DNA of 64,000 nucleotides from Zhengitettix transpicula (lineage: Eukaryota > Arthropoda > Insecta > Orthoptera > Tetrigidae): the NCBI GenBank assembly GCA_037074705.1, contig CM073595.1, forward strand, positions 28,239,501-28,303,500, read 5' to 3'. A program made the position numbers and the translations under genes. The first letter of the stretch is position 1, and every line of letters starts with the position of its first letter. Below are positions 57,222 through 64,000 of this stretch, piece by piece. The notes below the pieces were generated by a model, which saw only the letters and a list, made by a program, of their open reading frames with translations, did not search any database and was not told where the DNA came from.

Positions 57222-59589
57222 TATTACGTGTTTTAATGCCCTTAGGACTGTTTTGAGTGCGGCAAAATGGAGCGCTTTATTTGAAAGAAATTTTTGTGTG
57301 AAAGTGGTATGGAATCGATGTTGTACGTTTTATGTTACAGGATGTTTGAGGGTAAAAACGATCGAAAAGCTTACTTTAATGTCCACCTAGAAATATTTTT
57401 TTAAAATTAATTTTTCTAAGTCCTTTGTAGATATCACACCACCTGTATCACGGCTTGTGACATGTGAGATGCAGATTTGCGTAGATTTTTTCACAATTGT
57501 CAATTTGTCTAATATGTTATAAGCACATTTGCGTTTTTATTTCCAGTTCTAGTTTATATTAATGCGTAATTTCGAAATCTAACAGACTTCCAGACACACA
57601 AACTGAGCTCTGATTGGCTGTAAGGTAAAAGTGGGAGGCGCAGCATGTAATTGTAGGGGCCTGCGATTGAAAAGTCACAGCCTCAGATTAGTTTTCTTTG
57701 TATAGAATAAATAAATTACAAAAATACATTGATAGTTTTCTTACTAGGTTGTGTGTTTATTTCAATTTTGATTTTTGAGTTCCACCTAACTGAGACAACA
57801 CAGTTAAATAATCTGCCGACCTCTTTCAATTTATCAATTACAACTACCAATATAACTATGCCAACACCTGGGAGAGGCACTGTATTGACAATGTTGTTGT
57901 TTGCTATGAAACCATTTTTAATTCCAAAGTCTCCTAATTCTACTTGTATAAGGGACTGTTATCAGAGAACAGAAAAGTGAAACTGAGGATAGGAAACAAA
58001 AGGGTTTATAAATGCTTTAGCACTTAGGCTCAGAGACTGGAGATGTACATAAAATACAACAATTGAAGTATAAGATAAGATTTAATGAGGTGGAATAAAA
58101 TAGTCACAGTCTTGATTGATTGTCGAAAAGCGACTGCAAATTCAAGCAGCTTGTAACTTTTTTAATGAAAAATATGGAATTAAATCACAAAATTTTATTC
58201 CTAACTTGAAAACTATGGCATCAGGGCCAAGGGCTTAAGTATTGTATTGTAACACATTTTTTAGATTGAATCTGGAACATCATTGCCACAGGAAATTGAT
58301 TTGAAGTTGGATATTTCATAAATTTCTTCTACTGTGAGAATATGTAGGAATATGGAACTATTTGTTCGAATTGTTAGATCTGGTGAAATATATAGATCAT
58401 TTCCCTATGTTGTTTTAACTAGGGTTTCAGCAATAGTCTTAAAATAATTATTGAACTCTTGTCAAATGATTTGTGGCTCGTGTAATTTATTTAAAGTCCC
58501 AATAAAGGTTTCCATTTAAGAAACAAGTTAACAAATAATGCCAATGATGGAAAATTTGTATTTTTGCACAATTATCTTCAACAAAATTTAATGCAACTAA
58601 TACAAATTATTTTCTATTTCAGGTATATCAACTAGAAAACAAGGCTGAGAACCTTATTATATTAAATAAAATTTTATAGTTTTTCTGATTTAAGTTACTT
58701 CCTAAGCAATATATGATTAATTAAAAACACTATATTATTATTATGTATTGTAAATCATATTGTATTGTAAATAAATTAGTTTAGAAACTACCATATTTTC
58801 TGATAATTTACATGATTTTAACGTTTTACCAAAAACCTTTCCATATGATGCTAATAAAAATAATGCCAATTTAATGATGTGTCACAACCCAGCACTAAGG
58901 CTCTGTATTCTCGGAGGTACCTCATCTACCTGCCTGAAGAATGGTAAATGTTAGTTTATTTACATATTTCTTTCATTTTTAGATGCAAGCTGTCAAGCAC
59001 TGAATTATATTTCCTATTACAGTCGTGGAAAACATAAGGGTTTTCTTGAATCGTGAATTATCTTCAGGCAAGTTAAACTCCATTGCTTTAAACACACTTG
59101 AATTCTTCCTGTGAAGAGATTATGTAAAACTCTCTTCTCATTTGAAAAGCTTACGACACATTTCTGTTTACAGGTACTCCAACTGCCCTTTTTCACTTAT
59201 GTATTGTAAGAAGCTCAGAGTTGTATCTTTAATTCAAATACATTGATGATAATTTTTTATGCCAATATTATTAATTTATTTACAATCTTTGTGCTTTATT
59301 TATAAACAGTTCAGACTACTGGAATGCAAACTACATTCAACTCATCTCATTCCATATGTGGAGTCTCCTTTCCAGAAAACTGCCTGTAGAGCATGTTTAA
59401 AATGTTCTTGAGATCATGTGAAAACAACACCAAGGCAGTCTTGTTCACTGCAATATTATTTATTAGTCAAAACTTTTATCCTATGATTATCAGTTGGTTA
59501 CATATAGTTACCATATATACCATTTAAATTATGTACATAATTAACATGGGAACATGGTAATTAGGTTAATCCAGCAATTAACCTAAATT
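57222..59589. other. Intergenic, no gene recognised
   Basis: AT-rich. The longest frame (57729-57980, +) starts with a hydrophobic stretch but has no recognisable motif or conserved context. Nothing else seen. Confidence 0.4.
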
Positions 59590-60595
59590 ATGAAATATTT
59601 TCTTGTATCTAAATTTGTCCTTGGGCTATGAAGGTTCATTGGTGATGTTGAGTTTGTGGGTTGGATGGAATGTGTTGGTTCTGTGGGTGTGATGATGGGG
59701 TGAGTTAGGTGCCGGAGTGTTCTGGAGGAAGAATGAGGTTGATAAGGCAATTTCTTTTGAGGCGACATGAGTGTAGTGGTAGGGTAGGGTTGCTATGGAA
59801 TTGCTGAATCATAGTGTTAGGATAATTGAAGGTTACAGATTTTGTGATTAATGAGTTAACTTTGGGAAGTTTCATGTCTTGGTGGATGATTGAATTTCTG
59901 AGGTACCAGGGAGAGTTAGTAATGGTGCGAAGGATTTGGTTTTTTTGTTTGGATTTCGGATGAACGGGTTTTGTCTGTTGCTCTCCATATGTAGGAGGTG
60001 TAGGACCAGGTGGGTTATGGAGAGATATACTAGGTGTTTTGTGCTGAGGGTGAGTGGGGCTTTTCTGTGTAGGAGGGGATATAGAGTTCTGAATTTAAGG
60101 TTGATTTTGGAGAGGAGGTGAATAATGTGTGGTTTCCATGAGAGCTTTGATTTAAAGAGCAGTCCTAGGTAGATGTTTTATGATTTAGTGTGTTGTTTAG
60201 GTAGAGAGGGATGTGGGGGGCAGGGTTTTTGGTTAGTGTGAATGGGATGGTTACAGATTTGGTGGTATTTATGCTGATTCGTCTTTGTTTGGACCAATGC
60301 TCCAGGTGCGTGAGTGCTGATTGGAGAGGTTGGATATTGGAGGTGAGAGAGGAGGTTTGATAGGAGATGGCAATATAGTCTGAAAAGAAGATTGTGCTAG
60401 TGCCGGGATGTTGTGGGATATCGTGGGAGAAGATGATGTATAGGAAGTTCCTTGGGGAATACCTGTAGTGATGGGGTGCTGTTGGGAGATCTGATTATTT
60501 ATTTTGATGGAGAAGGTTCTGTTGGAGAGGTAGTTGAGGAGTATTCTATAGTGGGTGTGAGTAAATGAGGGAGAAGGAATTTTTGGAATAGTTTG
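59590..60595 (-). mobile_element. Decayed Jockey-type LINE, RT C-terminal part
   Basis: Strikingly strand-biased: the plus strand is rich in G and T and poor in C. Minus-strand frames give RT pieces: YRILLNYLSNRTFSIKIN then HPITTGIPQGT (the GVPQG block, about 60470-60440), then LQSALTHLEHWSKQRRISIN (about 60340-60280). A thumb-like region with LGLLFKSKLSWKPHI follows (about 60170-60120), then SPWYLRNSIIHQDMKLPKV (about 59920-59860), the C-terminal PW..RN..IH.D block of Jockey/CR1-like LINEs. Stops and shifts are frequent and the YxDD block is damaged. It abuts a gypsy fragment on the opposite strand at about 60600. Confidence 0.7.
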
Positions 60596-60599
60596 GAAA

Positions 60600-61625
60600 T
60601 TATTGCTCGGTAATTTTCACTCAATCTTTTTGGCGGTCGGGCATTTTCGTCACGCGTTGGGGCTCAACACAGTAATATTTACGGATCATAAGCCAACATG
60701 TTTTGCCTTTCAGCAGGAGTACGAGAGACTCCCGCCCGTTCAGAGGAACCACCTGACGTACATCTCGCAGTTTACCACGGACATTCGGGCCCAAAACTTA
60801 GTCACCTACGCGTTATCCCGCGTCGAGGCCTTGACAGCAGCCCATACCCGGTGGATCTCAGCCGCCTCGCCCAGCAGCAAGCCGAGGACGACGAGCTACG
60901 CGAGCTGCTAGCCGGCGGCACAGCCCTCTAGCTCCGCCACGTCGCTGTCCCAGGACTCGACCTCCGGGTGTTACGTGATGTATCGACGAATCGTCTCAGC
61001 TCTCAGTCGCAGACAGGTCTTCGACGCGGTCCACGGCCTGAGCCATAACCGGCACCCGCGCTACCACGCGCCTGATCACGTCGCGTTTCGTTTGGCCCGG
61101 GGTTAAACGAGACATACGCGTATGGACTCGGGCGTGTCTGCAATGACAGCGCGCGAAGATTATACAGCACGTCCGCACGCCACTGGGAGACTTCACAACA
61201 CCGTCAGTTCGTTTCCGGCACATAAACATCGACACCCTGGGTCCTCTGCCCCCCACAAGGCTCTTATCGGTACATCCTTTCGGCGATCGACCGTGCATCG
61301 CGTTGGCCAGAAGCTTATCCACTGGAACGAATAACCGCAGAAGACGTGGCCAACGCCCTACTCCATGGCTGGATCTCGCATGATGGCTGCCCAGAGCGTG
61401 TTACTACTGTGCAAGGACGGCAGTTAGTCAGATCTGTTCCAGGCACTGGGGAAGTACACGGGCTGGCAGAGGTCCCGCTCGACGCCGTACCACCCACAGG
61501 ATAACGGGCTAGTAGAACGGCTGTACAGGCAGCTGAAGGCAGCGGTCGTCATGCCTTCAAGGAGGACCTGCAGACATCGGCAGCCGAACTGGTGTTTGGA
61601 GAATCGCTACGTCTGCCCGGCTAAT
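60600..61625 (+). mobile_element. Ty3/gypsy RNase H-integrase fragment, GC-rich
   Basis: Plus strand. RNase H part: VIFTDHKPTCFAFQQEYERL, NHLTYISQFTTDIRA and ALSRVEALTA (60675-60835). After a damaged linker, the integrase core is spread over shifting frames around 61210-61560: INIDTLGPLP, then AIDRASRWPEAYPLERITAE, then TPYHPQDNGLVERLYRQLKA, and finally LQTSAAELVFGESLRLPG and a stop near 61624. This last block is typical of CsRn1-type gypsy elements. Both ends are truncated and no LTR was found. Much more GC-rich than its surroundings, so probably younger here or of different origin from the AT-rich gypsy at 30240-32704. Confidence 0.85.
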
Positions 61626-63099
61626 TAAACAAGTGTTGAATTTTTTAAAAAATAATTATGCCATCCTGCACAATTACAACGTAAAAACTTGTAGTCTCAA
61701 TCACACCCTGTTTTGAGAAAAGTAACTGTCAAGAAAAAAAGAATGTGAAAAGTACCTATTTTCGTATTTACAGCATATTGAATGTTGAGGTATTTTTTAA
61801 GTACTGTAAAGAATTTATTTTTATTGGGCTGGGTTTTTTATGTTAAACAACTGTCCCTCAGTAGCGCATCGATCAGACTGACTCATTTTATTACAAGCGG
61901 TGCAGGTCCGTTAAATTCAAACGTGCGCCATATTGCCAATCTCTGCTGTCGTACTTTAAGAAGCTTCCCATATCTTGCTCATAAACATCGTGAACACACT
62001 TCAACTCATTTAGTTTTCATATTTAAGTTCCCTCCATTATAGCCTCCCATTCTTTTTACTTTTTTCATTATTGGAAAACTTGGTCGAAATGTCATTGTTT
62101 CACCGATTCTTCCATTGTTACAAAAGTTATAATACCAAGCTGCAGTTCTGTAGTCAACAATGGCCAACAATTCAGTCATGTTGGGGCCAACAATCGAGAC
62201 AGGACACGAAAATTATTTGGATAGAAATATTTACCTCCTCCTCACCCACGCACACCTCGTCCAACATTTCACAGAAAATAACTCCTGGCATCCGTCCGCC
62301 AATGTACGATTTGAATTCTCCAAAGTACAGCAGAGAACACTTCCGAAGACAAAGCAAATTAAAACCAAAATACACGCGTTACAGTACTAAGATAGTTGTC
62401 AGTCGGGAACTGAGCTCTGTGAGGCCTGCAGACTGTCAGTCATTCTAATGCTCTGAACTGATACCCCCCGTTTTTCCCTTGAAGATGAATAGTTTTTTTG
62501 TTGTTCAAACTTGTCTGTCATTCTTTGCTCTCTAGACTATTAATTCATATTTATTTCAAATTCGCTTAGAACAGCTCAATAAAAATTGTCATTTCCTTTC
62601 TCCCAGTGTAAGCTGGGTCTTGTTTAATTAAAAGATTAGAATCGCTATCTTGTTCCTCTGCCAAAATAATCAACTACTTCTAAACTTGGATAACTATTTG
62701 TGTGTGTCCCAGGATACTAATTTCTGGAGGAAACCTAGAGTACACATTATAAAAAAATTTATTGTATTTTATTGTTAGTGACTGGATTGTCCGTTTAGAG
62801 AATCCTTTACTTGTGAAATAAAAATTGATTTCCATTTGACTTACATTTCTGAGTTATCATTATTATTTTCAAGTTATATCTTAAGAAGCAACTCCTCATT
62901 GTGTGTCAGTTTTGATGAATGTGTCGGTTCAAATACAAAATTTAGTTTTTGTTAATTATACTCTTTGAATCTATAAACTCGTGAGCCACTTAAGCCTTAG
63001 TACTATATTTTTAAACAATATAGATGGATTCATGCTAATAAATTTGCCACAAACTGTGTGGAAAGAATTATCCGATATTCTAAAGAAACTAGTCTTATT
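61626..63099. other. Intergenic, no gene recognised
   Basis: AT-rich with a few short ORFs (for example 61782-62042 and 62071-62448 on the plus strand) without known motifs. Confidence 0.4.
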
Positions 63100-64000
63100 T
63101 CAAATAAATGTAGTTTGATGTGGTATTGGGAAATCCAGTAAAAAAAACTACCTCCAATGTTTTTTTATATATAAGGTTAGGAATGAATCAAACATTTCAT
63201 TTCAACAATTTTATAAAACTTGTATACCAACATTAATCAAAACATAGAATGGTAACAAATATAAACTTCTTATAACTCCAGCAAAACAGGAACAATAGTC
63301 CACATCCTGGAACAAACCGAAGAAAAAAATTGGAACACTTCATCTAAGGTAATAATAATTGGAGTGGTCTCATAAACTCACCAGTTTGAACCAATATTCA
63401 TGAAATCAATGAAACCTTGTATAAAGGATCCTGTGATTTTCATCAAGATAATTATCAAATAGTATTTAATGTATTGTGTGTTGAAAGTATAAAGGCTTCA
63501 TTGATTGCTTTCAAAAGTTGTTGTAACTCCTATTTTATTTTAATTGATTTTAAAAATTTTTCTTGTTTAATAATTGTTAGAAGTTTTAGTTAGCATTACA
63601 ATAGCATCTGTAGAAATTAAAATGTGATCATTTTGTACTATGATATTATTTAAATCAACACTCAATTGTAATAAATTATTGACAGAATAATGTGTTTCAG
63701 AATTTAAACCTTTTTAAAAAATGTTAAAAAAGCTGGAATTCAATGGAGGGGACAATTAATAGAACCAACAGTTAATCTGAAAGACAAAATAGGTTTATGT
63801 ATTTTAGGAGGAGCATAAGTTCTTGCTAAATTCGCATGAAAAGTGTTAATATGATTATTATATTTTAGTCTTTTCATAATTTCTTTTACATATAAAGAAC
63901 TGAAAGATTTATGGTGTTGACATGTTTTAAATAACCAGCTTTTGTGAAAATAATTTCTTGTTAAATCTTTCTGGAGAGACAGAAGGGGCTACCTTTGGGG
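63100..64000 (-). mobile_element. Penelope-like reverse transcriptase fragment (runs off window)
   Basis: Minus strand from the window edge: LARTYAPPKIHKP (about 63832-63794) followed by SFRLTVGSINCPLH. This matches the LPKIHKP...LRPIVSSINSP block at the start of Penelope-like reverse transcriptases. Further on come DHILISTDAIVML (about 63634-63596, resembling S.DV.SLF) and more damaged RT sequence to about 63200. Stops are frequent. The element continues past 64000. Confidence 0.65.

Overview
This is arthropod, most likely insect, nuclear DNA. The base composition is AT-rich, the genes have short exons with GT-AG introns from about 200 bases to 9 kb, and the transposon load is typical of a large insect genome: BEL/Pao, Ty3/gypsy, Jockey- and RTE-type LINEs, Penelope-like elements, mariner, a piggyBac remnant and tRNA-derived SINEs. 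I cannot name the species. A large polyneopteran genome such as a cockroach or termite is a guess.

Three host genes can be read from end to end. (1) A 12-span SLC16-type monocarboxylate transporter on the + strand at 3379-7802 has eight coding exons and 574 residues. (2) Glycylpeptide N-myristoyltransferase (Nmt) on the + strand at 19272-40045 has fourteen coding exons and 549 residues. Its N-terminal half contains a duplicated exon pair, so it carries two copies of a polybasic block. (3) Arl6 (BBS3), a small Arf-like GTPase, on the - strand at 48337-47710 has two exons and 186 residues. Nothing in the layout suggests that the three form a functional unit; they are ordinary housekeeping or ciliary genes separated by repeats.

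Layout. 1-2500: a decayed Penelope-like fragment between two direct repeats. 3.4-7.8 kb: the transporter. 7.8-10.5 kb: fold-back repeats, Penelope-type ends and a tRNA-derived SINE. 10.7-17.1 kb: a complete but dead BEL/Pao element with a 5-bp target duplication. A 5'-truncated Jockey LINE sits inside its 3' LTR, and the core of its reverse transcriptase is deleted. 17.1-19.3 kb: intergenic and Nmt upstream region. 19.3-40 kb: Nmt. Its 9-kb intron 11 is a transposon graveyard (SINEs, hairpins, a gypsy pol fragment, an RTE-type LINE, piggyBac debris), and intron 12 holds a perfect 140-bp inverted repeat built from the SINE family. 40-47.5 kb: intergenic, with a minisatellite and one GC-rich island with a possible small ORF. 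47.7-48.3 kb: Arl6. 48.8-50.5 kb: a second SINE type and a decayed mariner-like transposase. 50.5-55.9 kb: no recognisable gene. 55.9-57.2 kb: a mariner with intact ends but a broken transposase. 59.6-61.6 kb: a decayed Jockey-type LINE next to a GC-rich gypsy RNase H/integrase fragment. 63.1-64 kb: a Penelope-like reverse transcriptase fragment running off the window.

The most interesting points are the duplicated polybasic exon pair in Nmt, whose frame-neutral boundaries would allow alternative isoforms, and the perfect SINE fold-back in the same gene, which would form a 140-bp RNA duplex in the pre-mRNA. I saw no clearly new multi-gene system.
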